Source: Paludibacteraceae bacterium (GTDB lineage: Bacteria > Bacteroidota > Bacteroidia > Bacteroidales > Paludibacteraceae). From it: a stretch of 64,000 nt of DNA. The stretch is from positions 1 through 64,000 of the forward strand of contig JAFXPK010000023.1 of the NCBI GenBank assembly GCA_017527905.1, written 5' to 3'. The notes beneath the pieces are model-generated. The model made no database searches and had not been told where the DNA came from. It saw only the letters and a program-made list of their open reading frames with translations. The position numbers and the translations under genes are program-made. Below are positions 8,386 to 17,593 of the stretch, in pieces; position 1 is the first letter of the stretch, and each line of letters starts with the position of its first letter.

Positions 8386-9654
8386 TTAAGCACCGAAGTT
8401 ATCGAAGTGGATCATATCATCCTCTACGCCGAGGCTATGAAGCAAATCGAGCACCGTCTTCGCCATCATCGGCGGACCGCACAAGTAGTATTCGATGTCC
8501 TCTGGCGCATCGTGCTGCTTGAGGTAAGTATCACCCATAACAGGAGCGATGAATCCAGCCGTGTACTTCACGCCAAGCTTGTCAGCCTTAGGATCAGGAC
8601 GGTCAAGCGCCAAGTGGAAATGGAAGTTAGGGAACTCCTTCTCCATCTCCAAGAAGTCCTCCATGAAGAAGACCTCGTCGATGGCACGGGCGCCGTAGAA
8701 GTAATGCATCTCACGATCCGTAGTATGCAATGTCTTCAACATGTGCATGATCTGCGCACGGAGAGGAGCCATACCGGCACCACCGCCGACCCAAATCATC
8801 TCACGCTTAGAATCGAAGATTGGGTGGAAATCACCATAAGGACCAGACATCATCACCTTATCGCCAGGCTTCAAGCTAAAGATATAAGTTGAAGCGATAC
8901 CGCAAGGCACATCCATGAAGCCCACCTCCGGTTTCGGTTTGAACGGAGGCGTAGCGATACGGACAGTCAATGTGATGATATCACCCTCATCCGGGTAGTT
9001 CGCCATGGAATACGCACGGATTGTAGGCTCCGTGTTCTTCTGGTGAAGACCGAAGATACCGAACTTCTCCCATGTAGGCACATAAAGGTCGCCGATCAAA
9101 TCACGGTCGAAGTCAGCGTAGTTGATATCATACTCAGGGATACGGATTTGAGCGTAAGAACCTGGGATGAAGTCCATGTGTTCACCCTTAGGAAGAGCCA
9201 CCTTAAACTCCTTGATGAAGCTAGCGACATTCTTGTTGCTGATGACAGTGCACTCCCACTCCTTAACGCCCATGACAGACTCAGGAACCTTGATGGTCAT
9301 ATCACCCTTCACCTTCGTTTGGCAACCCAAACGCCAGTGGTTCATTTGTTCTTTGCGGGAGAAATGTCCCTTCTCGGAATCGAGGATCTCTCCTCCACCC
9401 TCCAAGACCTGGCACTTACACTGACCGCAAGATCCCTTACCACCGCAAGCGGAAGGCAAATGGACACCATTCACAGCCAACGTGTTGAGCAAGGAAGAGC
9501 CTGTCTCAACCTCCACCTCACTATCTCCGTTGATAGTGATTTTAGCCGCGCCGGAAGAAACCAAAAAGTTCTTGGCGACGAGCAAGAGTATAACCAAAGC
9601 CAAAATAATGACAAGGAATACTCCAATACTTGTTAAAATTAAAGTTACATCCAT
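8386..9654 (-). CDS. nqrF: Na+-translocating NADH:quinone reductase subunit F
   Basis: Electron-input subunit of Na+-NQR: it takes hydride from NADH to FAD and then to a 2Fe-2S cluster. One N-terminal membrane helix (about 5-27) is followed by a plant-type ferredoxin domain with cluster cysteines at 70, 76, 79 and 111 (SACGGKGSCGQC). The FAD motif RAYS lies at 213-216, and the NADH-binding stretch WVGGGAGMAPLRA at 288-300. The length of 422 is slightly longer than the usual ~407. It is the last gene of the operon, 18 bases after nqrE. The ferredoxin-plus-reductase order distinguishes this locus from an Rnf complex. Confidence 0.97.
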   Translation of the reverse strand: MDVTLILTSIGVFLVIILALVILLLVAKNFLVSSGAAKITINGDSEVEVETGSSLLNTLAVNGVHLPSACGGKGSCGQCKCQVLEGGGEILDSEKGHFSRKEQMNHWRLGCQTKVKGDMTIKVPESVMGVKEWECTVISNKNVASFIKEFKVALPKGEHMDFIPGSYAQIRIPEYDINYADFDRDLIGDLYVPTWEKFGIFGLHQKNTEPTIRAYSMANYPDEGDIITLTVRIATPPFKPKPEVGFMDVPCGIASTYIFSLKPGDKVMMSGPYGDFHPIFDSKREMIWVGGGAGMAPLRAQIMHMLKTLHTTDREMHYFYGARAIDEVFFMEDFLEMEKEFPNFHFHLALDRPDPKADKLGVKYTAGFIAPVMGDTYLKQHDAPEDIEYYLCGPPMMAKTVLDLLHSLGVEDDMIHFDNFGA

Positions 9655-9672
9655 CGTAAATATTCCTTACTA

Positions 9673-10269
9673 TTAAATGGTTAAACCAGAGAAACACATA
9701 AATGCCATGGCCATCAGACCCACCGTGATGAAGGTGATACCCAAGCCACGAAGAGGCGCAGGCACATTCGAATAAGACAACTTCTCACGGATAGCGGCCA
9801 AAGCCACAATCGCTATCAACCAACCGATACCTGAGCCAAACGCATAAACAGTCGCTTCACCGATACCCTCGAAATGTCTCTGTTGCATGAAGAGGCTGGC
9901 ACCCATGATGGCGCAGTTCACAGCGATCAACGGCAAGAAAATACCCAATGAAGCGTACAACGACGGACTGAATTTCTCCACCGCCATCTCCACGATTTGA
10001 ACGATACCGGCGATGACCGCGATGAAGAGGATGAAGCTCAAGAAACTCAAATCAACGCCCTCGACAATCGCATTAGGAGCCAGCACATAGTTCTCCAAGC
10101 AGTAGTTGACAGGAACAGTCACCAACAACACGAACGTAACGGCCACACCCAATCCCAATGCGGTCTTCACATTCTTCGACACCGCCAAATAGGAACACAT
10201 TCCCAAGAAGTAGGCGAAAATCATATTGTCCACGAAAATGGACTTTACAAATAAACTCAAATATTCCAT
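9673..10269 (-). CDS. nqrE: Na+-NQR subunit E
   Basis: A 198-residue integral membrane subunit with six hydrophobic segments, paralogous to NqrD. NqrD and NqrE form an inverted pair that in known structures holds an iron centre between FMN of NqrC and the ferredoxin of NqrF. A cysteine lies in the first helix (YFLGMCSYL) and another in the fourth (AVNCAIMGA), matching the positions of the cluster ligands in this family. Genes on both sides are 18-20 bases away in the order D-E-F, as in classic nqr operons. Confidence 0.95.
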   Translation of the reverse strand: MEYLSLFVKSIFVDNMIFAYFLGMCSYLAVSKNVKTALGLGVAVTFVLLVTVPVNYCLENYVLAPNAIVEGVDLSFLSFILFIAVIAGIVQIVEMAVEKFSPSLYASLGIFLPLIAVNCAIMGASLFMQQRHFEGIGEATVYAFGSGIGWLIAIVALAAIREKLSYSNVPAPLRGLGITFITVGLMAMAFMCFSGLTI

Positions 10270-10289
10270 TTCAATACTCTTTTAGGGAA

Positions 10290-10934
10290 TTAATTGTTCT
10301 TTTCCTGCAAATCAGGGTTCTTCGCACGCTGGAACCAGATGACGCAAGCCAAGATGATGAGCGCCATCGGAGGCAACACCATCAAGCCGTTGTTCATATA
10401 GAAACCGCCCGCCTTCACGTACAGACATTCAGGAATCACACGGAAGTTCAACAATGTACCAGAACCAAAAAGTTCTCTGAAGAATCCCACAATCACGAGG
10501 ATCAAGGCATAACCCAAACCGCTTCCGACACCATCAAGGAAAGACTCCCAAGGTTTGTTCTGCATAGCGAAAGCCTCCAAACGGCCCATGAGGATACAGT
10601 TCGTAATGATCAGACCCACATAAACGGAGAGCTGCACGCTCACATCGTACGCAAAGGCCTTCAACACCTGGCTCACGATGGTCACCAACGTAGCCACCAC
10701 CACCAATTGAACAATGATACGGATACGATTCGGAATCGTATTACGCAACAATGAAATCACCACATTCGCCAAAGCCACAATGATGGTAACGGAAATACCC
10801 ATCACCAAAGCAGGCTCCAACTTAGAAGTCACGGCCAATGCGGAACAAATACCCAACACCTGCGTGGCGACTGGGTTGTTTACCCAAAGAGGGGTAAAGA
10901 ACGTCTCCTTATTTTTCTTTGAAAATAAATCCAT
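10290..10934 (-). CDS. nqrD: Na+-NQR subunit D
   Basis: A 214-residue membrane subunit, partner of NqrE. Cysteines in the membrane segments (LGICSALAV and ITNCILMGR) correspond to the shared iron-centre ligands of the D/E pair. The protein ends in a short charged tail (RAKNPDLQEKNN). It starts 12 bases after the nqrC stop. Its similarity to RnfE is expected from common ancestry; the neighbours nqrA, nqrB and nqrF settle the identity. Confidence 0.95.
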   Translation of the reverse strand: MDLFSKKNKETFFTPLWVNNPVATQVLGICSALAVTSKLEPALVMGISVTIIVALANVVISLLRNTIPNRIRIIVQLVVVATLVTIVSQVLKAFAYDVSVQLSVYVGLIITNCILMGRLEAFAMQNKPWESFLDGVGSGLGYALILVIVGFFRELFGSGTLLNFRVIPECLYVKAGGFYMNNGLMVLPPMALIILACVIWFQRAKNPDLQEKNN

Positions 10935-10946
10935 ACCGTATCCTCC

Positions 10947-11633
10947 TTATTTATTGAAAAAATTAGCGTACCTTTTCAAGCAATCATGCAACATCGCATT
11001 AACACCCTTAGAGGTAATCGTACCTCCAGTGATACCATCCACCTCGCATGAAGAATTGGACACCTTGCCATTCTTCACAACAGAGATCTTCACGTCACCA
11101 CCCTCTTGCAATTGCTTGCCTTCGAAGCTAGAACGGAATTCCTCCGTCGTGATCTCAGCACCCAATCCTGGAGTTTCACCCTCATGGGAGAAGTAGGCGC
11201 CGTACACCGTCTTCTTGTCGCTGTTAAAGCTAATGTAGCCCCAGATCGGACCCCAAAGACCCGCACCATACAACGGAGCGACATACTTGGTCTCTCCATT
11301 CACCTTGCAGACATACAAAGGAACCTGCTCCAAAGCAGCATCCTTCAGACTTTTGGAAGGAACCTCAAATCCACCATTCTCCACAACCACGTTACCATTG
11401 ATGTCAATGATTTGATCTGCCACAACATACTTGTTATAAGCGGCCTCAGCGTCTTGCTTCAACTCATCCTCGGAAATATTCAAAGAGGAAAGGATTTGTT
11501 TCATCTTATCCAATTTCACGTTAGTGTCCTGTCTTTCCTTCAAGGAAGAAGAGACAAAGGCCAATAGGAATGCCACGATAATCACCATTACCGAAGCATA
11601 GATGATAGTATAACTATTACTATTTGTATTCAT
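10947..11633 (-). CDS. nqrC: Na+-NQR subunit C (covalent FMN carrier)
   Basis: Periplasmic-facing FMN subunit with one N-terminal membrane helix (about 8-30). The flavinylation motif is D199-G-I-T-G-G-T205, in which the final threonine would carry FMN through a phosphoester bond made by ApbE. The usual alanine before that threonine is glycine here, which the family tolerates. Length 228 is close to family size. It lies 20 bases after nqrB and 12 before nqrD. No apbE is present in the window, so flavinylation must be served from elsewhere. Confidence 0.95.
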   Translation of the reverse strand: MNTNSNSYTIIYASVMVIIVAFLLAFVSSSLKERQDTNVKLDKMKQILSSLNISEDELKQDAEAAYNKYVVADQIIDINGNVVVENGGFEVPSKSLKDAALEQVPLYVCKVNGETKYVAPLYGAGLWGPIWGYISFNSDKKTVYGAYFSHEGETPGLGAEITTEEFRSSFEGKQLQEGGDVKISVVKNGKVSNSSCEVDGITGGTITSKGVNAMLHDCLKRYANFFNK

Positions 11634-11653
11634 GACTTATTCGATATTAATGA

Positions 11654-12844
11654 TTATCTATTAGCACGTTTCAATCTTCTCTTGATGTTCGCCTGAACGA
11701 AGCAGTGGTCAATCAACGGAGCGAAGAGGTTCATCAGCAAAATAGCCAACATCATACCCTCCGGATAACCAGGGTTCAAACAACGGATAACGATGGCGAT
11801 GAAACCGATCAGGAATCCATAGATGTACTTACCGCACTCCGTTCTAGGTGAAGTGACAGGGTCAGTAGCCATGAAGACAGCGCCGAAGCAGAAACCACCC
11901 AAAAGGATGTGCTCGTACCAAGGCAAACTCATCACCTCGTTCGCACCGATTGAATTGAACATCATAGCCGTCAGGATACCACCCGCAAATACAGACAACA
12001 TCGTCTTCCAGCTTGCGATGCCGGTAAACAAAAGGATGATGGCACCAATGCCGATGGCGATCACGCTGGTCTCACCGATAGAGCCAGGATAGAATCCCAT
12101 GATCATATCCATCGGAGACATAGAAGAGCCAATCGCATTCGTAATCTCAGCAGCACCCGTGGAGACCTGACCGAGAGGCGTTGCGCCCGTCACGCCATCC
12201 AACAATGCGTTCTCGCTGCCGATACCGCCACACAACGCATCCTTTGCCACCCACACAGCGTCACCAGACATCTTGACAGGGTAAGCGAAGAACAAGAAGG
12301 CACGCGTGATCAGCGCCACATTAAAGATATTATACCCCGTACCGCCGAACACCTCTTTAGCGAATATCACCGCGAACGCAGTCGCGATCGCAAGGATCCA
12401 CAACGGACACTCGACAGGGACAATCAAAGGAATCAACATACCAGAGACCAGGAAACCCTCTTGGATCTCCTCCCCTCTCCATTGGGCAACGACGAACTCG
12501 ATACCCAAACCGACGACGTATGAAACGACGATTTTAGGCAATACAGCCAAGAAACCGAAAATGAACATCGCCCAGAAAGAGGCCTCCTCACCATGCACTA
12601 AATAGTGTTGGAAACCAACATTGTACATACCAAACAAAAGAGCTGGTATCAATGCGATCACGACCATTGACATCGCACGCTTAGAATCGATGCAGTCATG
12701 AATGTGGCTTCCTCTCTTCGCCGTAGTGTTAGGGACGAACAAGAAAGTCTCAAATCCGTCGAACACAGAGCGAAATGCGTGAAATTTCCCGCCTTCCTCA
12801 AAAGACGGTTTCACTTTGTCGAGAAAATTTCTTAACGCTTTCAA
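11654..12844 (-). CDS. nqrB: Na+-NQR subunit B (covalent FMN, quinone site)
   Basis: Main membrane subunit, 396 residues with about ten hydrophobic segments. It carries the second covalent FMN at Thr222 in D216-G-V-T-G-A-T222-P-L, plus riboflavin and the quinone site in characterised complexes. A soluble N-terminal stretch of about 55 residues precedes the first helix. Acidic residues within membrane segments are candidates for Na+ passage, but which ones act cannot be told from sequence. It lies 31 bases after nqrA. Confidence 0.96.
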   Translation of the reverse strand: MKALRNFLDKVKPSFEEGGKFHAFRSVFDGFETFLFVPNTTAKRGSHIHDCIDSKRAMSMVVIALIPALLFGMYNVGFQHYLVHGEEASFWAMFIFGFLAVLPKIVVSYVVGLGIEFVVAQWRGEEIQEGFLVSGMLIPLIVPVECPLWILAIATAFAVIFAKEVFGGTGYNIFNVALITRAFLFFAYPVKMSGDAVWVAKDALCGGIGSENALLDGVTGATPLGQVSTGAAEITNAIGSSMSPMDMIMGFYPGSIGETSVIAIGIGAIILLFTGIASWKTMLSVFAGGILTAMMFNSIGANEVMSLPWYEHILLGGFCFGAVFMATDPVTSPRTECGKYIYGFLIGFIAIVIRCLNPGYPEGMMLAILLMNLFAPLIDHCFVQANIKRRLKRANR

Positions 12845-12875
12845 TTTTATATCATTTTAATTTATTACACATTCA

Positions 12876-14231
12876 CTAAGCCAACTCCTTGCGCAGGAAA
12901 TCCAATCCCTCACGCACAATTCGTTGCGTCTCGATTTTAGAGGTACATACGAACTCGCACAAAGCGAAGTCCTCAGGTGCCACCTCGTAGATACCCAATT
13001 GCTCCATCTTGTCGATATCACGCGCAAGGATAGCCTTCACGAGAAACTCAGGATAGATATCCATCGGGAAAACCTTGTCGTACTCGCCCGACATGATGAA
13101 AGCACGCTCACCACCGTTCACGTTCGTGTCAATCTCATACTCCCTGCTGCTACCGAGCAACCAAGAGAAGTAAGAACGGCTGACGCTGAACTTCTTCAGA
13201 CGAGGCATGATCCAACCCAAGAACTCGTTGTTCTTATCTCCCTCAGGGATCACTGTCACTTGAGAATCGAAAGCGCCCAAGAATCCGTCGGCTGAGATCT
13301 GCGTGCCCGTCAACGGATTACCGCTGATGTAACGCACATTGTCACCCTCGATATTGTTCGCCACAATATTAGAGATGGACGCGCCATATATCATCTTGCA
13401 ATAGCAAGGATTCTTCACGGAAGAACCCGCCAAAACGATAGAGCGGGAGAAACTGAGGACACCTGTCATGAAGGCCTTACCAATCATAGCGACATCCTGT
13501 GCATTAACAGTCCAAACGACCTCGCCCTTGTTGATAGGATCCACATGGTGAATCTGGACGCCCACATTTCCTGCAGGATGAGGGCCTTGGAACTCATGGA
13601 GTTCGATACCCTTCGTCAGTTTGAACAACTTGGAGGCATTGTCCACATTGATGCCAACGTGCACCTTAGCTCCGGAAAGTTTCGCCAAAGCCTCGACACC
13701 CAATTGGAACTCCTCCTCGCGGCCCACCATGATGAAATCATAGTTCGGCGCCAACGGAGCCGTGTCGAACCCCGAGATGAAGACAGCCTTAGGCGCATCG
13801 TTCGGATTGGCGATCACATCGTACGGACGTTGCTTGATGAAAGCGAAAAATCCGGCGTCGAGGATAGCCTTCTTCACCTGCTCCTGGCTCATGGATGACG
13901 GTTTACACTTCTCGAATGGCTCGGATTCGAAATTACCGTCCGACTTGATTCGGATGTCAAGCACCTTGCGCCTTTCACCCCTGTTCACTGCAATCACCTC
14001 GCCACTCGCAGGAGAGACAACCTTCAAGTCAGGATTTGCTTTGTCATAGAACAAAACGCTTCCGACTTTCACCAAATCCCCCTCTTTGACAATGGTTTTC
14101 GGTTTGATGCCATGAAAATCGTCAGGTCTGACCGCAAAAACATCAGGCATCTGAGCTTTCGAGAACACCTCTTTAGCCTTACCTTTCAGGTTGATGTCAA
14201 GACCTTTTTTAATTCTAATCACTTCTGACAT
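12876..14231 (-). CDS. nqrA: Na+-NQR subunit A
   Basis: Soluble cytoplasmic subunit of 451 residues, opening with the family-typical segment IKKGLDINLKGK and carrying the HGIKPK motif near residue 40. NqrA lacks cofactors and docks on NqrB near the quinone site. It is the first gene of the nqr set and starts only 27 bases after lpxA with no hairpin between, so the lipid A and nqr genes may share a transcript. A start at 14231 is supported by the conserved N-terminus. Confidence 0.96.
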   Translation of the reverse strand: MSEVIRIKKGLDINLKGKAKEVFSKAQMPDVFAVRPDDFHGIKPKTIVKEGDLVKVGSVLFYDKANPDLKVVSPASGEVIAVNRGERRKVLDIRIKSDGNFESEPFEKCKPSSMSQEQVKKAILDAGFFAFIKQRPYDVIANPNDAPKAVFISGFDTAPLAPNYDFIMVGREEEFQLGVEALAKLSGAKVHVGINVDNASKLFKLTKGIELHEFQGPHPAGNVGVQIHHVDPINKGEVVWTVNAQDVAMIGKAFMTGVLSFSRSIVLAGSSVKNPCYCKMIYGASISNIVANNIEGDNVRYISGNPLTGTQISADGFLGAFDSQVTVIPEGDKNNEFLGWIMPRLKKFSVSRSYFSWLLGSSREYEIDTNVNGGERAFIMSGEYDKVFPMDIYPEFLVKAILARDIDKMEQLGIYEVAPEDFALCEFVCTSKIETQRIVREGLDFLRKELA

Positions 14232-14258
14232 AAAACAATAATTTATTTTGTATTTTCC

Positions 14259-15038
14259 TTAATCGAAATAGCCTCGAATAATACCGCGCTCAGCCGACTT
14301 CAAGAAAGAAACAACCGTTTCCTTTTCATTGGAGTCAGGGATTTCAGAATATATCTTCTCCGTCGCTTGCGTCATATTCAATCCCGATTGGTACAGAATA
14401 CGGTAAATCTCCTGGATCTCACGGATCTGATCGTTCGTGAACCCACGACGACGCAAACCGACAAGATTCAGACCCGCGTAACTCAACGGATCCCTACCCG
14501 CAGTCACATATGGAGGCACGTCCTTCCCGACACGGGAACCGCCTTGTATAATCACATGGGCACCGATATGGGAGAATTGATGAACCAAAACGCTACCCGA
14601 AAGGATAGCCCAATCGTCGATCAGCACCTCTCCCGCGATCTGAGACGCATTTCCTATGATGATATTATTCGCCAACCTGCAGTCGTGAGCAATGTGGGCA
14701 TACGCCATGATCAAACAATTCGAACCGACAATCGTCGTTCCCTTCGAAGCCGTTCCCCTGTTCACCGTCGCGCACTCGCGGATAGTCGTGTTATCGCCAA
14801 TAACAGCCGTAGTCTCCTCCCCCCTGAACTTCAAGTCCTGAGGAATGGCGGAAATAACCGCATTAGGGAAAATCCTCACATTCTTGCCGATTCTCGCACC
14901 GCTCAAAATGGTCGCATGCGACATTATCTGACATCCATCACCGATCTCAACATTCTTATCAATGTATACGAACGGGCCAATCTCTACATCCTTCCCGATT
15001 TTGGCCTCCGGATGGATAAATGACATTTCTTGTATCAT
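14259..15038 (-). CDS. lpxA: UDP-N-acetylglucosamine acyltransferase
   Basis: First enzyme of lipid A synthesis: moves a hydroxyacyl chain from ACP to the 3-OH of UDP-GlcNAc. The N-terminal two thirds is a left-handed beta helix of hexapeptide repeats (IGKDVEIGPF, IGKNVRIFPN and so on). The catalytic-His region is AYAHIAHDC at about 118-126. Length 259 matches the family (~260). It follows lpxC-fabZ by 14 bases, the order lpxD, lpxC-fabZ, lpxA being usual in Bacteroidota. Chain-length preference cannot be read safely from sequence. Confidence 0.96.
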   Translation of the reverse strand: MIQEMSFIHPEAKIGKDVEIGPFVYIDKNVEIGDGCQIMSHATILSGARIGKNVRIFPNAVISAIPQDLKFRGEETTAVIGDNTTIRECATVNRGTASKGTTIVGSNCLIMAYAHIAHDCRLANNIIIGNASQIAGEVLIDDWAILSGSVLVHQFSHIGAHVIIQGGSRVGKDVPPYVTAGRDPLSYAGLNLVGLRRRGFTNDQIREIQEIYRILYQSGLNMTQATEKIYSEIPDSNEKETVVSFLKSAERGIIRGYFD

Positions 15039-15052
15039 AAAAATTTTATCTA

Positions 15053-16438
15053 TTACTTATTCTTCACTACCTGTGCAAGGAACTCTGCCTCCGCAACGAT
15101 TTTTTCCGCAACGATGGCATAGCCCTTCATGTAGGCGCATCCTCTTCTAATATCCGTCAACAAATCCAGTTTGAAGATAATCGTGTCGCCCGGCACCACC
15201 TTGTTTCTGAACTTCACTTTGTCTATAGACAAGAAATAGGTGGAGTATTTCTCAGGATCATCCAACTTGCTTAGCACAAGGATACCACCCGTCTGCGCCA
15301 TCGCCTCGACGAGCAATACACCTGGCATAACCGGCTCCTCTGGGAAGTGCCCGCAGAAGAAGTTCTCGTTACCCGATACATTCTTCACGCCCACAACACC
15401 ACGCTCCTTAACTTCTATAATTCTATCGATCAACAACATAGGCCAACGATGAGGCAAGTGTTGCTTAATCTTATTGATGTCCATCAACGGTGGAACAGTA
15501 GGGTCATAATGAGGGATGATGATCTCCTGACGCTTCAAAGTCTTATAAACCTTCTTCGCAAAGTCGGTATTCAACTTATGTCCAGGGCAATTAGCGATTA
15601 CGCGGCCCTTAATAGGTCTGCCGATCAAAGCCAAATCACCGATCACATCCAACAGTTTGTGACGGGCAGGCTCATTGTTGAACGCCAACGGGCGCGCCTG
15701 TATGTAGCCAAGGCTGGAAACAGAGATAGGATCCATCCCAATCAGAGAGGTCAGGTGGTCAATGTCCGCCTGGCTCATCTCCTTGTCATATATCACGATG
15801 GCGTTATCCAAATCCCCACCCTTAATCAGGTTGTTCTTCAGAAGAGCCTCGATCTCACGCACAAAAACGAACGTACGGGAAGCGGCGATCTCCTTCGTAT
15901 ACTCCGACAAAGAGTTCAATGTCGCGTATTGATTGGACAAAATGCAGGATGGATACGACACCAACACATTCACGCTAAACTCGTCATCCGGAAGTAATGT
16001 GATGGAGGAGCCAGTCTCAGGATCCTTGTATTCCACCTTCTTCGTCACGACGTAATACTCCCTATCGTAAGGTTGTTCCTCAAATCCCACGCGCGCAATC
16101 TCCTGCACGAAAGGGAAAGCACTACCGTCTAAAATAGGGAATTCAGGCTGGTCCACCTGAATCAAACAGTTGTCTATCTCAGACGCATATAGTGCAGACA
16201 TAGCATGTTCAATCGTACTAATCCGAACGTCACCTTCCGCAACTACTGTGCCACGAGAGGTCTCAACGACATTCTGTGCGATAGCCTCTATAATTGGCTG
16301 ACCCTCCAAATCGACCCGTTGGATCTTATATCCATGGTTTGCCGGAGCCGGGTTAAATGTGATTGTAACGGGCAAACCCGTATGCAACCCTTTTCCTTGA
16401 AGCGAAAACGCTTCCTTCAATGTTTTCTGTTTGGCCAT
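15053..16438 (-). CDS. lpxC: Bifunctional LpxC deacetylase / FabZ dehydratase fusion
   Basis: Residues 1 to about 305 are LpxC, the zinc deacetylase that commits UDP-3-O-acyl-GlcNAc to lipid A: TIEHAMSAL supplies E77/H78, and HKLLD (260-264) supplies the other zinc ligands, with H287 in the base region. Residues about 315-461 are FabZ, a hotdog 3-hydroxyacyl-ACP dehydratase: catalytic H330 in LPHRWPML and E378 in GVLLVEAMAQTGG. The fusion is a known Bacteroidota/Chlorobi arrangement and couples lipid A to fatty acid elongation. It starts 5 bases after lpxD. Confidence 0.96.
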   Translation of the reverse strand: MAKQKTLKEAFSLQGKGLHTGLPVTITFNPAPANHGYKIQRVDLEGQPIIEAIAQNVVETSRGTVVAEGDVRISTIEHAMSALYASEIDNCLIQVDQPEFPILDGSAFPFVQEIARVGFEEQPYDREYYVVTKKVEYKDPETGSSITLLPDDEFSVNVLVSYPSCILSNQYATLNSLSEYTKEIAASRTFVFVREIEALLKNNLIKGGDLDNAIVIYDKEMSQADIDHLTSLIGMDPISVSSLGYIQARPLAFNNEPARHKLLDVIGDLALIGRPIKGRVIANCPGHKLNTDFAKKVYKTLKRQEIIIPHYDPTVPPLMDINKIKQHLPHRWPMLLIDRIIEVKERGVVGVKNVSGNENFFCGHFPEEPVMPGVLLVEAMAQTGGILVLSKLDDPEKYSTYFLSIDKVKFRNKVVPGDTIIFKLDLLTDIRRGCAYMKGYAIVAEKIVAEAEFLAQVVKNK

Positions 16439-16443
16439 ATTCT

Positions 16444-17493
16444 TTAGTTATGTTCTAGCTTTTTCTTCAATTCAGCCACCTCTTTCTCCAACTCCAATAT
16501 CTGGTTCCTGATGGCCGGGAAATTACGGAAGCACACAAACGCGCGCTGGAAGGTTTTCGCCTCCACGTGAGGGAAACCGTGGTACATGTGGTTCGGCTCC
16601 TTGATGTTATTGGAGACACCACACTTCGCGGCGAGCATCGTGCCGTCCGCAACCGTCAAATGTCCTACGACACCGGACTGACCTCCAAACATACAATGCT
16701 TGCCGATCTTCGCAGAGCCCGCAAAACCTGACTGCGCAGCCATCACCGTATCCTCGCCGACCTCCACGTTATGGGCGATCTGAACCAAGTTATCAATCTT
16801 GACACCTCGTCTGATAATCGTCGCGCCCATCGTCGAACGGTCGATGGTCGTGTTCGCTCCAATCTCCACATCGTCTTCGATGACAACAATGCCGATCTGC
16901 GGGATCTTATCGTACTTGCCGTCTGCCGTAGGGGCGAAACCGAACCCGTCAGAACCGATGACCGTACCGGCATGCACCATGCAATTGTTGCCGATGACAC
17001 AATCATTATAGATCTTCACGCCCGGATAGAGCGTCACGTTATCACCGATACGCACATTGTCACCAATGTAAACCTGAGGGTAAATCTGGGCATTCTTACC
17101 TATGACCGCCCCATCCTCGATACAAGTATAGGCTCCCACGTACGCGTTCTCGCCTATCTTAGCCTTCTCCGAAACACAAGCCTGAGGAGAAACACCTCTC
17201 TTCTTCTGCTTGTAACTATCCACCAGCGACAACAAAGAAGCCAAAGCGTCATATGAATTCTTCACCTTGATCAGGGTCGGCTTCAATTCTTGCTTCGGCT
17301 CAAATGTATCGTTCACCAACACAATACTTGCTTGTGTAGTGTATATATATTCGGTGTACTTAGGATTTGACAAGAAAGTCAATGTCCCAGGGACACCTTC
17401 TTCTATCTTGGAAAAATTAGAAACTTTAATTTCTGGATCTCCAACCACCTTCCCTTTCAGAAAATCGGCGATTTGTTGTGCTGAAAACTCCAT
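16444..17493 (-). CDS. lpxD: UDP-3-O-acylglucosamine N-acyltransferase
   Basis: Third lipid A step: N-acylation of UDP-3-O-acylglucosamine with hydroxyacyl-ACP. A uridine-binding N-terminal domain (about 1-100) is followed by hexapeptide repeats from about 105 to 300. The catalytic histidine region is [13 protein letters not shown], and a helical C-terminus ends [14 protein letters not shown]. Length 349 fits the family. It is the first gene of the run, with a TAnnTTTG element just upstream at 17513-17520, so it probably heads the lpx-nqr transcript. Confidence 0.96.
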   Translation of the reverse strand: MEFSAQQIADFLKGKVVGDPEIKVSNFSKIEEGVPGTLTFLSNPKYTEYIYTTQASIVLVNDTFEPKQELKPTLIKVKNSYDALASLLSLVDSYKQKKRGVSPQACVSEKAKIGENAYVGAYTCIEDGAVIGKNAQIYPQVYIGDNVRIGDNVTLYPGVKIYNDCVIGNNCMVHAGTVIGSDGFGFAPTADGKYDKIPQIGIVVIEDDVEIGANTTIDRSTMGATIIRRGVKIDNLVQIAHNVEVGEDTVMAAQSGFAGSAKIGKHCMFGGQSGVVGHLTVADGTMLAAKCGVSNNIKEPNHMYHGFPHVEAKTFQRAFVCFRNFPAIRNQILELEKEVAELKKKLEHN

Positions 17494-17512
17494 AATAAGA
17501 AAAAATTTTTTG

Positions 17513-17520
17513 CAAAAATA
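17513..17520 (-). promoter_or_regulatory. Bacteroidota -7 element upstream of lpxD
   Basis: TATTTTTG on the minus strand fits TAnnTTTG and lies 20 bases before the lpxD start. No clear TTTG box was seen at the -33 distance. Confidence 0.45.
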
Positions 17521-17593
17521 AGGAAAATCGGTCAGTATGAAAATTTGTTTGTATAAAAATTAACAGAATAATACTTTCAAGCGCACCAAAGCG

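Noticed and set aside
8386..14231. Rnf complex
   Set aside because: The set has NqrA, the NqrB and NqrC flavinylation motifs, and NqrF with ferredoxin plus FAD/NAD domains; RnfB and RnfC are missing.
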